From assembly GCF_004792415.1 (NCBI RefSeq), contig NZ_CP038853.1, positions 1,116,001 through 1,180,000 on the forward strand: 64,000 nucleotides of DNA, given 5' to 3'. Each line of letters opens with the position of its first letter. The stretch's first letter is position 1. The notes beneath the pieces were generated by a model that saw nothing but the letters and a program-made list of their open reading frames with translations, had not been told where the DNA came from and did no database searches. Source of the stretch: Pantoea vagans. Lineage in GTDB: Bacteria > Pseudomonadota > Gammaproteobacteria > Enterobacterales > Enterobacteriaceae. Shown piece after piece: positions 1 through 10,748 of the stretch. A program made the position numbers and the translations under genes.

Positions 1-5
1 ATTGG

Positions 6-1067
6 ATGAAATCGCTTTGGCTGTTGCCGTCTCTGTGGGTTGCCTCTGTTCAGGCGGAACCGTTGCAAAAGTCATTCAACGACTGGCAAATCACCTGCAA
101 CAATGAAGCCTTTTGCGTGGCGCGGAATATTCCGGGGGACAAAGGGCTGGTGATGACGATTTCGCGCCATGCGGGCGTCAACGATCGCCCTTTGCTGCGC
201 ATCGACTACGGCAGTGCCTACAGTGGTGCGCTGCCGGGTGGCCCGCTACAGGATAACCTGCTGCTCGATCAGCGCCGGCTTAAACCCGACCTCAAACACT
301 GGACGGTAGAACCGCATCATCTCGCCACCAGCAATGCTATCGCCATTGATGAATTTTTTGATCTGGTGATGGAGGCCAAAAACCTGCAGCTCACCTACGA
401 TCCCAACGCGATGATCTCCCTGCGCGGCATGAAGGCCGCGCTGTTGCTGATGGATGACACGCAGGGACGGGTCAACAGCATGAGCGCGTGGATCAAACGT
501 GGCGACAGAGCCCGCTGGGATGTTCCGCCACCGCCTGCACTGCCACCGCTGCCGCCTGCGGTCAGGTCACCCGCTGCGCTGACGCGCGATGAGACCAGCG
601 GATTGATTGATTACGGCACCTGGCGGGTTAATACCGACTCCTGCTCACTCGATCCGCTGCGCCGCGAAGTCAGCGTGGCGCCGCTTACCGACCAGCGCGC
701 GCTGCTGCTGGTGAGTTGTGAAATGGGGGCGTATAACGTGATCGATCTGGCGTTTGAAGTGACGCGCAGCCCGCCCTATGTGGCGCGTGGCATCACCCTG
801 ACTCTGCCTTTTACCCCGCCCGGAGCCAGCGATCGACAGCTTGAGCTGATTAACGCCGAATATGACGCGGCCAGCGGCCAGCTCTATACGTTTGGTAAGG
901 GCCGTGGATTAGGCGACTGCGGCAGGGCGACACGCTGGCAGTTTGATGGCACACGTTTTGTGTTAGCGGAATATGCGGAAGAGTCGACCTGTGACGCCTG
1001 GCACAGCAGTGATGACTGGCCAACACTGTGGGTCAGCCAGTCTGACGGTGGTGTACAGCAGCGTTAA
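6..1067 (+). CDS. DUF1176 domain-containing exported protein
   Basis: The 353-residue product starts with a short hydrophobic stretch ending in VQA-EP, a plausible signal peptide cleaved near residue 18, so it is probably periplasmic. The body resembles the DUF1176 family of Proteobacteria, for which I know no established biochemical role. A Pro-rich linker (residues about 175-188) splits it into two halves. Its stop codon overlaps the stop of the convergent ampH gene by four bases (TTAA). The ATG is only five bases from the window edge, so the ribosome-binding site cannot be seen and an earlier start outside the window is possible. Confidence 0.75.
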   Translation: MKSLWLLPSLWVASVQAEPLQKSFNDWQITCNNEAFCVARNIPGDKGLVMTISRHAGVNDRPLLRIDYGSAYSGALPGGPLQDNLLLDQRRLKPDLKHWTVEPHHLATSNAIAIDEFFDLVMEAKNLQLTYDPNAMISLRGMKAALLLMDDTQGRVNSMSAWIKRGDRARWDVPPPPALPPLPPAVRSPAALTRDETSGLIDYGTWRVNTDSCSLDPLRREVSVAPLTDQRALLLVSCEMGAYNVIDLAFEVTRSPPYVARGITLTLPFTPPGASDRQLELINAEYDAASGQLYTFGKGRGLGDCGRATRWQFDGTRFVLAEYAEESTCDAWHSSDDWPTLWVSQSDGGVQQR

Positions 1068-2227
1068 CGAATGACCTGCACCATCATCGGTGAGCCAAGC
1101 TGGTTGCCGACCAGTTCGGCCAGCATATTATTCACACCGTCGCTCATTGGCGTAAAGCGGGTCAGCGGCGAGCGCGTCACCACCACAAAAACCCCCACGT
1201 TATGCTGCGGCACCATCGCCATATAGGTGATGAATCCACCACCGCCGCCGGTTTTCTGAATGATCCCAGGGCGACCACTTTTCGGTCCCATGTAGACCCA
1301 GCCCATGCCCAGCGCATCCGCTTTACCCGGGACATCCATGCCTTCGACTTTATTGAGCTGGTCGCGGCGATAGATCAGCGTCTGCAGGCGATCGATCTGC
1401 GGCGTGCGATGGTTAACCGACGAGTTCAGGAACTGCTGCATCCAGCGGCCCATGTCATCCGGCGTTGAGTAAACCCCGCCGCTGCCAATCGCGGCCAGCG
1501 TGTTATTACACGGACTGGCCCCTTTTTCCGCTACCATCAGGCGTCCGCACTGCTCAGGCGACGGCGTAAACGTGGTGTCCTTCATGCCGAGCGGGCGGGT
1601 AATCAGCTGCTGAAACAGCGCCGGATAGGGAGTTCCGCTGGCACGCGACAGCGCATCGCCCAGCAGATCGTAGCCCAGGTTGGAGTAGGCGGCACTGCTG
1701 CCTGGTGCCGCTTTGAGGTTCGCGCGCGCCAGCCATGCCCAGCGTTCGCTCTTCGTTGGCCAGACAAACACCGGACGCTGCGCTTTGCCGCCGGGCTGCT
1801 CGCGCGGCAGTCCGCTGGTATGGGTCGAGAGATTAATCAGGCGAATCGGCTGGCCATTGTAAGTGGGCACCCGTGCACCCGGAGGCGCATATTTACTCAG
1901 GGGATCGTCAAGGCGAATCTGTCCGCGCTCAGCCATTTTCACCATCACTTCACTGGTCATCAGCTTACTCAGCGAGGCGATACGAATCAGCGAATCTTTC
2001 TGCGGACGGACATTGTTGCCGGGACGGGTTTCACCGAAGCTGGCGAACACCCGCTGATTGCCATCAATCGCCACCAGCGCCATACCGGTTGCGCCGCTGC
2101 CGTAAAAGATATGTTCCGCATAGCGATCAACAATCTGTGAAGCCAGCAGCGGATCGGGCGCAACCTGCGCCATGCTTTTTAATGGAAGCAGTGAAACCAT
2201 CAGGGCCAGTAAATAGGGTGTACGCAT
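1064..2227 (-). CDS. ampH: AmpH: penicillin-binding protein, D-Ala-D-Ala carboxypeptidase/endopeptidase
   Basis: The 387-residue protein matches E. coli AmpH (385 residues) almost throughout. AmpH is a class-C beta-lactamase-fold enzyme that trims and opens peptidoglycan cross-links in the periplasm. Visible active-site motifs are SLSK (S85-K88), YSN (Y181-N183) and KTG before a Gly-rich stretch. I start at 2227 because that Met begins a clear signal peptide (RTPYLLALMVSLLPL...MAQ). The same frame extends to 2281, but those 18 residues have no signal-peptide character. The gene ends tail to tail with the DUF1176 gene. Confidence 0.93.
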   Translation of the reverse strand: MRTPYLLALMVSLLPLKSMAQVAPDPLLASQIVDRYAEHIFYGSGATGMALVAIDGNQRVFASFGETRPGNNVRPQKDSLIRIASLSKLMTSEVMVKMAERGQIRLDDPLSKYAPPGARVPTYNGQPIRLINLSTHTSGLPREQPGGKAQRPVFVWPTKSERWAWLARANLKAAPGSSAAYSNLGYDLLGDALSRASGTPYPALFQQLITRPLGMKDTTFTPSPEQCGRLMVAEKGASPCNNTLAAIGSGGVYSTPDDMGRWMQQFLNSSVNHRTPQIDRLQTLIYRRDQLNKVEGMDVPGKADALGMGWVYMGPKSGRPGIIQKTGGGGGFITYMAMVPQHNVGVFVVVTRSPLTRFTPMSDGVNNMLAELVGNQLGSPMMVQVIR

Positions 2228-2439
2228 GTTCAACGGAAGTGGCTTCGCTATAAAAATCGGAGGAAATCTGCCTTCACTCATCAGGATGTATCAGGTCTCA
2301 GCCGCGTTATCCCGGCAGAATGACAGCAGGAAAAGACGGTCAGCCCGTACACAGGCAGCATTAAGTATGACGGCTCTATAGTAATCAGTTTGCGCGGAGC
2401 GGGAAGAGGGGAATGGATATTTTTTTATCTGCGAGGCTG

Positions 2440-2478
2440 CAAAATAAAATGGCCCTTCCCGATGAGACCGGGAAGGGC
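2440..2478 (-). terminator. Rho-independent terminator of talA-tktB
   Basis: A nine-base-pair perfect stem (GCCCTTCCC at 2452-2460 with GGGAAGGGC at 2470-2478) lies just after the tktB stop. On the minus strand it is followed by a T-rich tract (CATTTTATTTT). Confidence 0.9.
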
Positions 2479-2485
2479 AAAAGCA

Positions 2486-4486
2486 TTAAACCGGCTTGAG
2501 TAATGCTTCGGCGTGGCTGACGATGTTCTCAACCGTGAAGCCAAACTCCGGGAACAGCTGACTGGCTGGTGCGGATTCACCAAAGGTGGTCATGCCCACA
2601 ATCGCGCCGTCCAGACCGACATACTTAAACCAGTAGTCAGCAATACCCGCTTCGACCGCCACACGCGCTTTCACGCCGCTCGGCAGTACCGATTCGCGGT
2701 AAGCAGCATCCTGCGCATCAAACAGGTCAGTAGAAGGCAGTGAAACCACCCGCACCTTGTGACCGCCTGACGTGAGCTTCTCAGCTGCACCCAGGGTGAT
2801 CTCAATCTCTGAACCGGTCGCAATCAGAATGACTTCTGGCGTGCCGTCGCAATCCTTCAGCACGTAGCCACCGCGTTTGATGTTTTCGATCTGCTCCGGG
2901 GTGCGTTCCGGCTGCAGCAGGTTCTGGCGTGACAGGATCAGGGCAGTCGGCCCATGATGGCGTTCGACAGCGGCTTTCCACGCCACCGCAGTTTCAACCT
3001 GATCGCATGGACGCCATACGCTCATGTTTGGCGTCAGACGCAGGCTGGCGATCTGCTCAACCGGCTGGTGCGTCGGGCCATCTTCGCCCAGACCGATGGA
3101 GTCATGGGTGTAGACCAGAATCTGGCGTGCCTTCATCAGCGCTGCCATACGCGCGGCGTTACGCGCATATTCGACAAACATCAGGAAGGTTGCGGTGTAA
3201 GGCACGAAACCGCCGTGATGCGCGATGCCGTTACCAATTGCCGTCATACCAAATTCACGCACGCCGTAGTGGATGTAGTTACCCGCCGGATCCTCTTTGA
3301 TCGATTTCGAACCCGACCAGATGGTGAGGTTACTCGGTGCCAGGTCAGCGGAACCGCCAAGGAATTCCGGCAGCATTTTGCCGTAGGCTTCCAGCGAGTT
3401 CTGAGACGCTTTACGGCTGGCAATTTTCTGCGGATTAGCCTGCAGATCCTGGATGAAACGGGTCGCTTCCGTTTCCCACGTGGCGGGCATTTCGCCATTC
3501 ATCCGGCGCTCATACTCTTTCGCCAGCTCGGGATGGGCCTCTTTATAAGCGGCAAACTTCGCATCCCAGGCTTTTTCGCGTTCCGCACCCGCTGCTTTGG
3601 CATCCCACTGCTGGTAGATTTCAGCCGGGATCTCAAATGCCGGATAGTTCCAGCCAAGCTGTTTACGGGTCAGCGCCACTTCGGCCTCGCCCAGCGCTGC
3701 GCCGTGCGACTCCTCTTTACCGGCTTTGTTCGGTGAACCGAAACCGATAATGGTGCGGCAGATAATCAGTGAAGGCTTATCGGTGACGCTCTGCGCTTCT
3801 TTGATCGCCTCGCGGATAGCATCAGCGTCATGGCCGTCGATGTCGCCGATGACATGCCAGTTATAGGACTCAAAGCGTTTATGCGTATCGTCGGTAAACC
3901 AGCCCTCGGTTTCGCCATCGATGGAGATGCCGTTATGGTCATAGAAGCCGATCAGTTTGCCCAGACCCAGCGTACCCGCCAGAGAACAGACTTCGTGTGA
4001 GATCCCTTCCATCAGACAGCCGTCGCCCATGAACACATAGGTATGGTGGTCGACGATTTCATGGTCCGGACGGTTAAACTGTGCAGCCAGCGTGCGCTCA
4101 GCAATCGCCAGGCCCACGGCATTAGCCAGGCCCTGACCCAGCGGGCCGGTGGTGGTTTCAACGCCAGGCGTATAACCGATTTCCGGGTGACCCGGCGTTT
4201 TAGAGTGCAGCTGACGGAAATTTTTCAGCTCTTCAATCGGCAGGTCATAACCGCTCAGGTGCAGCAGGCTATAAAGCAGCATCGAGCCGTGGCCGTTGGA
4301 GAGGATGAAGCGGTCGCGATCAAGCCAGGCGGGATTGGTCGGATTGTGCTGGAGGAAGTCGCGCCACAACACTTCGGCTATATCGGCCATACCCATCGGC
4401 GCACCGGGGTGGCCTGAGTTTGCCTTCTGGACTGCATCCATGCTCAGTGCACGAATCGCGTTTGCCAACTCTCTGCGTGAGGACAT
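2486..4486 (-). CDS. tktB: Transketolase (TktB type)
   Basis: The 666-residue thiamine-diphosphate enzyme moves two-carbon ketol units between sugar phosphates in the non-oxidative pentose phosphate pathway. The ThDP motif [12 protein letters not shown] is visible, as are the substrate-site HGSM and GPLGQG segments and the pyrimidine-domain signature ([11 protein letters not shown]) followed by TATFLMF. Length and motifs are full for the family. A good ribosome-binding site (GGGAGA) precedes the ATG. It follows talA in the same direction with a 57-base gap, as in the E. coli talA-tktB operon, which is why I call TktB rather than TktA. Confidence 0.93.
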   Translation of the reverse strand: MSSRRELANAIRALSMDAVQKANSGHPGAPMGMADIAEVLWRDFLQHNPTNPAWLDRDRFILSNGHGSMLLYSLLHLSGYDLPIEELKNFRQLHSKTPGHPEIGYTPGVETTTGPLGQGLANAVGLAIAERTLAAQFNRPDHEIVDHHTYVFMGDGCLMEGISHEVCSLAGTLGLGKLIGFYDHNGISIDGETEGWFTDDTHKRFESYNWHVIGDIDGHDADAIREAIKEAQSVTDKPSLIICRTIIGFGSPNKAGKEESHGAALGEAEVALTRKQLGWNYPAFEIPAEIYQQWDAKAAGAEREKAWDAKFAAYKEAHPELAKEYERRMNGEMPATWETEATRFIQDLQANPQKIASRKASQNSLEAYGKMLPEFLGGSADLAPSNLTIWSGSKSIKEDPAGNYIHYGVREFGMTAIGNGIAHHGGFVPYTATFLMFVEYARNAARMAALMKARQILVYTHDSIGLGEDGPTHQPVEQIASLRLTPNMSVWRPCDQVETAVAWKAAVERHHGPTALILSRQNLLQPERTPEQIENIKRGGYVLKDCDGTPEVILIATGSEIEITLGAAEKLTSGGHKVRVVSLPSTDLFDAQDAAYRESVLPSGVKARVAVEAGIADYWFKYVGLDGAIVGMTTFGESAPASQLFPEFGFTVENIVSHAEALLKPV

Positions 4487-4543
4487 AAAGTTCTCCCTTG
4501 TTATGCATCAGGGCGGGAAAGTGCCGCCCGATTAAAATAAAGA

Positions 4544-5494
4544 CTACAGGCGTGCGGCGAGCACATCTTCCAGCTTCTGCTGGTCAACCGCGAACTGGCG
4601 GATGCCGTCAGAGAGTTTTTCGACTGCCATTGGATCCTGGTTATGTTCCCAGCGGAACTCCGCCTCGGAGAGCGGCGACGGCTGATGGAAGCCCTCGGTA
4701 GAGGGTTCCAGTTTGCGCTCCAGCGGCGCATCGCTGTTCTGCAGCTCTTCCAGCAGGTTCGGCGACAGCGTCAGGCGATCGCAGCCGGCCAGCGCGATAA
4801 TCTGCTCCACTTTACGGAAGCTGGCGCCCATGATGATGGTGCTGTAACGGTGCTTTTTGTAGTAGTCATAGATACGACGCACAGATTTTACGCCTGGATC
4901 TTCATCCGCCACGTACGGTTCCAGTGGCTTGCGTGAGTTGTACCAGTCGTAGATACGGCCCACGAACGGGGAGATCAGGAACACGCCTGCTTCGGCACAG
5001 GCACGCGCCTGCGCAAAGGAGAACAGCAGCGTCAGGTTACAGTGGATGCCGTTCTTCTCCAGCTCTTCCGCTGCACGGATGCCTTCCCAGGTGGAGGCCA
5101 GCTTGATCAGTACGCGCGAACGGTCGATACCGTGCTCTTCATACATCCGAATCAGTTTTTCTGCTTTGGTGACACACATGCCACGATCGAAGGAGAGGCG
5201 CGCATCCACTTCGGTCGAAACACGGCCCGGTATACTTTTCAGGATTTCCATACCGAGGTTAATCGCCACTTTGTCGCTGGCATTGATAATCTGCGTCTCT
5301 TTGCTGCCGCCCTGTTTTTTCGCGTACTCAATCGCGTCATCCATCAGGTGCTTATATCCTTCCAGACCGGACGCTTTCAGAATGAGTGAAGGGTTGGTGG
5401 TGGCGTCTTCCGGGTGGTAATTACGAATCGATTCGATATCACCACTGTCCGCCACCACGGTGGTGAACTGTTTTAGGGCTTCTAGCTGGTTCAT
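4544..5494 (-). CDS. talA: Transaldolase A
   Basis: The 316-residue (beta/alpha)8-barrel enzyme transfers dihydroxyacetone units between sedoheptulose-7-phosphate and glyceraldehyde-3-phosphate. The Schiff-base lysine is K131 in the motif [11 protein letters not shown], and the early D17 and [10 protein letters not shown] segments are conserved. The ribosome-binding site AAGGAG stands nine bases before the ATG. It is the first gene of the talA-tktB unit. In E. coli this pair is sigma-S dependent, and a matching -10 element lies upstream (see the promoter entry at 5707). Confidence 0.95.
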   Translation of the reverse strand: MNQLEALKQFTTVVADSGDIESIRNYHPEDATTNPSLILKASGLEGYKHLMDDAIEYAKKQGGSKETQIINASDKVAINLGMEILKSIPGRVSTEVDARLSFDRGMCVTKAEKLIRMYEEHGIDRSRVLIKLASTWEGIRAAEELEKNGIHCNLTLLFSFAQARACAEAGVFLISPFVGRIYDWYNSRKPLEPYVADEDPGVKSVRRIYDYYKKHRYSTIIMGASFRKVEQIIALAGCDRLTLSPNLLEELQNSDAPLERKLEPSTEGFHQPSPLSEAEFRWEHNQDPMAVEKLSDGIRQFAVDQQKLEDVLAARL

Positions 5495-5706
5495 CTCTAA
5501 ACTCCTTGAAAAGAAAAATGAAAGCGAACAGGGAGCACCTCAGGCCTCGCAGCCGGTCTGTGGCATGTTCTGCTACCGGTAACGCGAACCCATAACATTG
5601 CAACAGAGACTTTCTGATGGAAATGCGGTTTCTCTGATTGTTGCGCTGCGAGGCGGTGCGAAGGAGCCGTCATGCGGTTTTTACCGTGGGGTGCGCCATA
5701 TTCCAT

Positions 5707-5720
5707 CCTTAAGCATAGCA
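5707..5720 (-). promoter_or_regulatory. Sigma-S-type extended -10 for talA-tktB
   Basis: Read on the minus strand the sequence is TGCTATGCTTAAGG. It contains an exact fit to the extended sigma-S -10 consensus KCTAYRCTTAA. It lies about 215 bases before talA, inside the 346-base gap 5495-5840, in which I see no gene. That position would leave a leader of roughly 200 bases. The consensus match is seen; use by sigma-S is inferred from E. coli talA-tktB. Confidence 0.6.
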
Positions 5721-5789
5721 GTCAGGACGAATGACGCAGGTAACACTGTAGCAATCTGTGCCCTGTGAAACGGAACGGGTCTTTCGGGA

Positions 5790-5826
5790 GAAAGGTAAGC
5801 GCAGCGCGGGTTGCGGGCCGCGCTGC
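5790..5826 (-). terminator. Probable terminator hairpin after hemF
   Basis: A nine-base-pair stem (GCAGCGCGG at 5801-5809 with CCGCGCTGC at 5818-5826) follows the hemF stop on the minus strand. The T-tract after it is weak (GCTTACCTTTCTC), so termination strength is uncertain. Confidence 0.5.
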
Positions 5827-5840
5827 AGCAGGAGAAGCGA

Positions 5841-6773
<933 letters not shown>

Positions 6774-6855
6774 TCAAAGTCTGACGCGATTATACGCAAA
6801 ACCGCGCCGCTTGCATGAGCGCGGCGCGTCGCACGATGCAAACCAGCCAGACGAA

Positions 6856-7704
6856 TCAGGCGTTGCGGCGGTCAAACTCATCGAAGTAGTTGACGATGCC
6901 GCTGGCAATCGCTGAAGCAATTTTCTGGCGAAACGCGGTAGTGCCGAGCAGCTGCTCTTCACGGGGATTGGTAATAAAGGAGGTTTCGACCAGCACCGAG
7001 GGAATCGACGGTGACTTGAGCACCGCGAAGGCCGCCTGCTCGGTATGCTGGCTGTGCAGATGGTGCACCGGGCGGATCTGATCCAGCACGTGCTTGCCCA
7101 GCGTCAGGCTGTTTTTGATGGTATCGGTCTGTACCAGGTCGAACAGAATCTGCTGCAGATAGTGATCCTGCTGCTGTGCCTTTACGCCGCCCAGTTTGTC
7201 CGCATCGTTCTCACGCTGTGAGAGATAACGTGCCATCGAGCTGCTGGCACCGCGGTTAGAGAGCGCAAACACCGAGGCACCGCTGGCATCGGGGCTGGTA
7301 AAGCCGTCAGCATGAATTGACATAAAGAGATCGGCACCGTGCTGGTGGGCGATTTCTACCCGCTGATAAAGCGGAATAAAGTGGTCACTGTCGCGGGTCA
7401 GGCGCACTTCAATGCGCGGATGACTCTGAAGCTGACGCTGCACGTTACCGGCAATCTCCAGCACGATATGCTTCTCTTCAGAACCCTCTTCACCAACCGC
7501 ACCAGAGTCGATGCCACCGTGCCCCGGATCGATCATCACGATGCGTTTACCGTTTTTCGCTGGCGGGGCAGGGCGCGTATGACGATTTGCCCCGGTAAGG
7601 CCCGACTGCTCTTTAGCCTGGATCGCACGCGGCGATAAAATGGCCAGAGCCAGCCCGGAAAGAAGTAACTGACGACGATGAATCAAACGTTTAAGCAGCT
7701 GCAT
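6856..7704 (-). CDS. amiA: N-acetylmuramoyl-L-alanine amidase AmiA
   Basis: The 282-residue periplasmic zinc amidase splits septal peptidoglycan during daughter-cell separation. An N-terminal twin-arginine signal (HRRQLLLSGLAL, then a hydrophobic run ending AIQA) predicts Tat export, as known for E. coli AmiA. Amidase_3 motifs are all present: IDPGHGG (first zinc His), the EEKHIVLE glutamate, MSIHADG (second His) and SVLVETSF (catalytic Glu). It lacks an AMIN domain, which separates AmiA from AmiB and AmiC. Confidence 0.94.
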   Translation of the reverse strand: MQLLKRLIHRRQLLLSGLALAILSPRAIQAKEQSGLTGANRHTRPAPPAKNGKRIVMIDPGHGGIDSGAVGEEGSEEKHIVLEIAGNVQRQLQSHPRIEVRLTRDSDHFIPLYQRVEIAHQHGADLFMSIHADGFTSPDASGASVFALSNRGASSSMARYLSQRENDADKLGGVKAQQQDHYLQQILFDLVQTDTIKNSLTLGKHVLDQIRPVHHLHSQHTEQAAFAVLKSPSIPSVLVETSFITNPREEQLLGTTAFRQKIASAIASGIVNYFDEFDRRNA

Positions 7705-7911
7705 GTACGGGTCCGGTAACAGGAATCTTGCCGGTGTTATAGCCTAAGGCTCTGTTGCCTGCGATCACAGAACCATTTCAGGGCATTACTTTGTATTGCA
7801 GGTCGCGAACAGAAAATTTGCGCTTTTTTATTTTCCGCCGGTCATCGAGGGTTGCGTGCGGCAGAGAATGCGTGATAATCAGCAAATTGTGCTTATCTGC
7901 AGGTAAATAAG

Positions 7912-8337
7912 ATGGAAATCCGCGCCTTCCGCCAGGAAGATTTTGAAGAAGTGATCACCTTATGGGAACGTTGCGATTTGTTACGGCCATGGAACGATCC
8001 GGAGCTGGATATCGAACGCAAAATGAATCACGACCCCGATCTCTTTCTGGTCGCTGAAGTGGGCGGCGTGGTCGTTGGCACGCTGATGGGCGGTTACGAT
8101 GGTCATCGCGGCGCGGCTTACTATCTGGCGGTGCATCCTGACTATCAGGGACGCGGCTTTGCGAATGCCCTGATGAACCGTCTGGAGAAGAAACTCATCG
8201 CGCGCGGCTGTCCGAAACTGCATCTGATGATCCGCGAAGAGAACGATCAGGTGGTGGCGTTCTATGAGAAGCTCGATTACGAGCCGGTCGACGCGCTGCT
8301 ATTTGGTAAACGTCTGATCGAAGATCGTGAATACTAA
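7912..8337 (+). CDS. ypeA: GNAT family acetyltransferase YpeA
   Basis: The 141-residue single-domain GNAT protein has the same length as E. coli YpeA. The acetyl-CoA-binding motif A is seen as [22 protein letters not shown] (Q/RxxGxG type), followed by the strand LHLMIREEN and the helix [11 protein letters not shown]. Its substrate is not known. It diverges from amiA and overlaps the next gene by 11 bases, so the two are probably co-translated. AGG stands about nine bases before the ATG. Confidence 0.9.
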   Translation: MEIRAFRQEDFEEVITLWERCDLLRPWNDPELDIERKMNHDPDLFLVAEVGGVVVGTLMGGYDGHRGAAYYLAVHPDYQGRGFANALMNRLEKKLIARGCPKLHLMIREENDQVVAFYEKLDYEPVDALLFGKRLIEDREY

Positions 8338-8794
8338 TCCGCTGCCTGGCTATTCGCCGGACGAGTATGACGCCAGAGGGCAGCTGCGGCTGCCGTTTCT
8401 TTTTTGGCCGATCCTGTTACTTCAGGCGCGGACCTGGCTGCTGCTGGTGATGGCCGGAGCATCGCGACAGCAGGGCAACGACCTGCTGGCACTGTTCTAT
8501 CCGGATCGTCAGGCGTTCTGGATCGGTCTGGCGCTGGGTTTACCGGCGCTGGCGGGCCTGTTGCTGACCGGATACCGCACGCGGCTGCCGCGCCTCTGGC
8601 AGCACTGGCGCAGCGTGTTAGCGCTGTCGCTGCTGGTGAATCTGCTCTGGCAGGGCTGGCAGTTTGTGCAGGGCGATCTGCTGAGTTCGCCGCTGCCGTT
8701 GCTGCTGACGCTGTTCGACCTGCTGGCGCTGTTCTGGCTGCAGTCGAATCGTCGCTGCCGCGACTGCTTTCTGCCTGAACATCATCTCAACTAA
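8327..8794 (+). CDS. yfeZ: Inner-membrane protein YfeZ (DUF2919)
   Basis: The 155-residue protein starts at a GTG inside the last codons of ypeA. It has about four hydrophobic helices (residues about 25-43, 60-80, 93-110 and 118-135) and short polar loops, which fits the DUF2919/YfeZ family of unknown function. Gene order ypeA-yfeZ-yfeY is the E. coli order. The assignment rests on position, length and membrane character, as the sequence itself is poorly conserved. Confidence 0.8.
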   Translation: MNTNPLPGYSPDEYDARGQLRLPFLFWPILLLQARTWLLLVMAGASRQQGNDLLALFYPDRQAFWIGLALGLPALAGLLLTGYRTRLPRLWQHWRSVLALSLLVNLLWQGWQFVQGDLLSSPLPLLLTLFDLLALFWLQSNRRCRDCFLPEHHLN

Positions 8795-8859
8795 ACTTTT
8801 TGTCGCTTTGCGACTCCAATCAGTTCCGCCTTTCCGGCATCGCATTTACAGGAGTTCTC

Positions 8860-9477
8860 ATGAAAGCTGTTCGTTCCACGCTACTGATCGCCGCCGTTGT
8901 ACTGAGCGGCTGTGCCAGTTCGGGTTCCGGCGCTGACAGCAGCCAGCAGGCAAGCTGGTGGAATCCGCTGACGTATCACTGGTCTTCGGCGCTGCCGTGG
9001 AACTGGTTCGGTTCCTCGCTGACCGCGACTGAACAGGGTGTGGGGGGATTAACCGCCTCCACCGCCATGAAAGAGGACGCGATTAAGGACGGACTGAACG
9101 GTGACTATACCCTGCGTCAGGGCATGCGCAGTCAGAACGGTCAGGTGGTCTCTTTCTGGCAGGCGCTGGATGACGGCAAGGTTAAGCTGGTGATTTACGG
9201 ACAGTCGCAGATCGAACGTATTGAGGTGATGGACAGCGCGATTGCCAGCAGTGACGGCAGTAAAGTGGGCGACGCCTTCAGTAATAAGTTCAGTAAAGCC
9301 TTCGACAACTGCACACTCGCCAGCGGCACCGATGCGCGTGATGTAGCGTGTCGTGCGCCAGGCAGTCAGCATCTGACCTATGTCTATCATGGTGACTGGC
9401 ACGGACCGGAGGGATTAATGCCTTCTGACGATACCCTGAAAAACTGGAAAATCAGCAAGATTGTCTGGCAGCGTTAA
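8860..9477 (+). CDS. yfeY: Lipoprotein YfeY (DUF1131)
   Basis: The 205-residue envelope lipoprotein has a lipobox VVLSGC with lipidated Cys18. The C-terminal segment PEGLMPSDDTLKNWK and the CxAPGSQH motif are near-identical to E. coli YfeY, a sigma-E-regulated lipoprotein of unknown role. I use the ATG at 8860 because CAGGAG lies just upstream and the signal peptide starts there; the frame opens earlier at 8800 without such support. A hairpin at 9486-9510 (TTCAGCG...CGCTGAA) follows the stop but lacks a T-tract. Confidence 0.92.
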   Translation: MKAVRSTLLIAAVVLSGCASSGSGADSSQQASWWNPLTYHWSSALPWNWFGSSLTATEQGVGGLTASTAMKEDAIKDGLNGDYTLRQGMRSQNGQVVSFWQALDDGKVKLVIYGQSQIERIEVMDSAIASSDGSKVGDAFSNKFSKAFDNCTLASGTDARDVACRAPGSQHLTYVYHGDWHGPEGLMPSDDTLKNWKISKIVWQR

Positions 9478-9731
9478 TCTTTTTCTTCAGCGTGCCGCCC
9501 CTCCGGCGGTCGCTGAACCCTCGTAAAACCCCTGGCCCGCATGGGCTGCACGCGGTTCCTCTTCCCCATCGGCTTTTGCTGATTTCTGCATAAACTCTGC
9601 CGTCGTCTTATGCTTTTTTCGACTTTGAAATCATCAAACGATATATAAAACCGTTACTGGTTTTCACTGAGTTATAAATAAACTGATGCCTCAGCGGGTG
9701 AGATCCGCATCAAACTTTTTCAGGGTGCCAA

Positions 9732-10748
9732 ATGACATTACAAGCGATGAAAAAAATCGTGAGCGGTATCGCGTTGTCGCTGAGCCTGGCCGGCGCAGCC
9801 AATGCCACTGAACTTCTTAATAGCTCATACGATGTGTCGCGGGAGCTGTTTGTCGCCCTGAATGCTCCGTTTGTTAAACAGTGGGATGCCAGTCACCCCA
9901 CTGATCCCCTGACCATTAAGATGTCGCACGCCGGTTCATCGAAGCAGGCGCTGGCTATTCTGCAGGGACTACGCGCAGATGTGGTCACGTATAACCAGGT
10001 AACAGATGTGCAGGTGTTGCACGATAAAGGCAATCTCATTGCCGCAGACTGGAAAAGCCGTCTGCCGAACAACAGCTCGCCTTTCTACTCCACCATGGCG
10101 TTTCTGGTGCGCAAAGGGAATCCAAAGCAGATTCATGACTGGTCAGATTTGATCCGCAGCGATGTGAAGCTGATTTTCCCGAACCCGAAAACCTCCGGTA
10201 ATGGCCGCTATACCTACCTGGCCGCCTGGGGCGCAGCAGATAAAGCGGACGGCGGCGATCAGGCCAAAACCCGTGCCTTCATGACGCAGTTCCTGAAAAA
10301 CGTGGAAGTGTTCGACACCGGCGGTCGCGGCGCGACCACCACCTTTGCTGAGCGCGGTCTGGGCGACGTACTGATTAGCTTTGAGTCGGAGGTGAATAAC
10401 ATCCGCAACCAGTACGGTAAAGATGAATACGAAGTGGTGGTGCCGAAAACCAACATTCTGGCAGAGTTTCCGGTGGCCTGGGTGGATAAGAATGTCGCCA
10501 CTAATAAAACCGCTGATGCGGCCAGCGCCTACCTGAACTATCTCTACACGCCAGAAGCGCAGAATATTATTACTCACTACTATTATCGTGTGAACAATCC
10601 ACAACTGATGGCGGAGCAGAAAGATCGCTTCCCGCAGACCAGCCTGTTCCGGGTCGAAGATGCCTTTGGCGGCTGGGATAAAGTGATGCAGACGCATTTC
10701 GTCAGCGGCGGTGAGCTCGATAAATTGTTAGCGGCGGGGCGCGGATAA
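9732..10748 (+). CDS. cysP: Thiosulfate/sulfate-binding periplasmic protein CysP
   Basis: The 338-residue substrate-binding protein captures thiosulfate or sulfate for the CysUWA importer. It has an N-terminal signal peptide (cleavage near [10 protein letters not shown]). The body is close to E. coli Cys[52 protein letters not shown] and [18 protein letters not shown]. The 254-base upstream gap holds AT-rich sequence including TATAAA near 9673. In E. coli this promoter needs CysB with N-acetylserine, but I cannot define a CysB site by eye. Its stop overlaps the cysU start (TAATG). Confidence 0.95.
   Translation: MTLQAMKKIVSGIALSLSLAGAANATELLNSSYDVSRELFVALNAPFVKQWDASHPTDPLTIKMSHAGSSKQALAILQGLRADVVTYNQVTDVQVLHDKGNLIAADWKSRLPNNSSPFYSTMAFLVRKGNPKQIHDWSDLIRSDVKLIFPNPKTSGNGRYTYLAAWGAADKADGGDQAKTRAFMTQFLKNVEVFDTGGRGATTTFAERGLGDVLISFESEVNNIRNQYGKDEYEVVVPKTNILAEFPVAWVDKNVATNKTADAASAYLNYLYTPEAQNIITHYYYRVNNPQLMAEQKDRFPQTSLFRVEDAFGGWDKVMQTHFVSGGELDKLLAAGRG

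Noticed and set aside
2228..2281. An 18-codon N-terminal extension of AmpH
   Set aside because: The extension would place a polar Pro-rich segment before the signal peptide, unlike E. coli AmpH.
9486..9510. Hairpin after yfeY as a terminator
   Set aside because: The stem TTCAGCG/CGCTGAA is clear, but it is followed by CCCTCG with no T-tract, so I mention it only in the yfeY entry.
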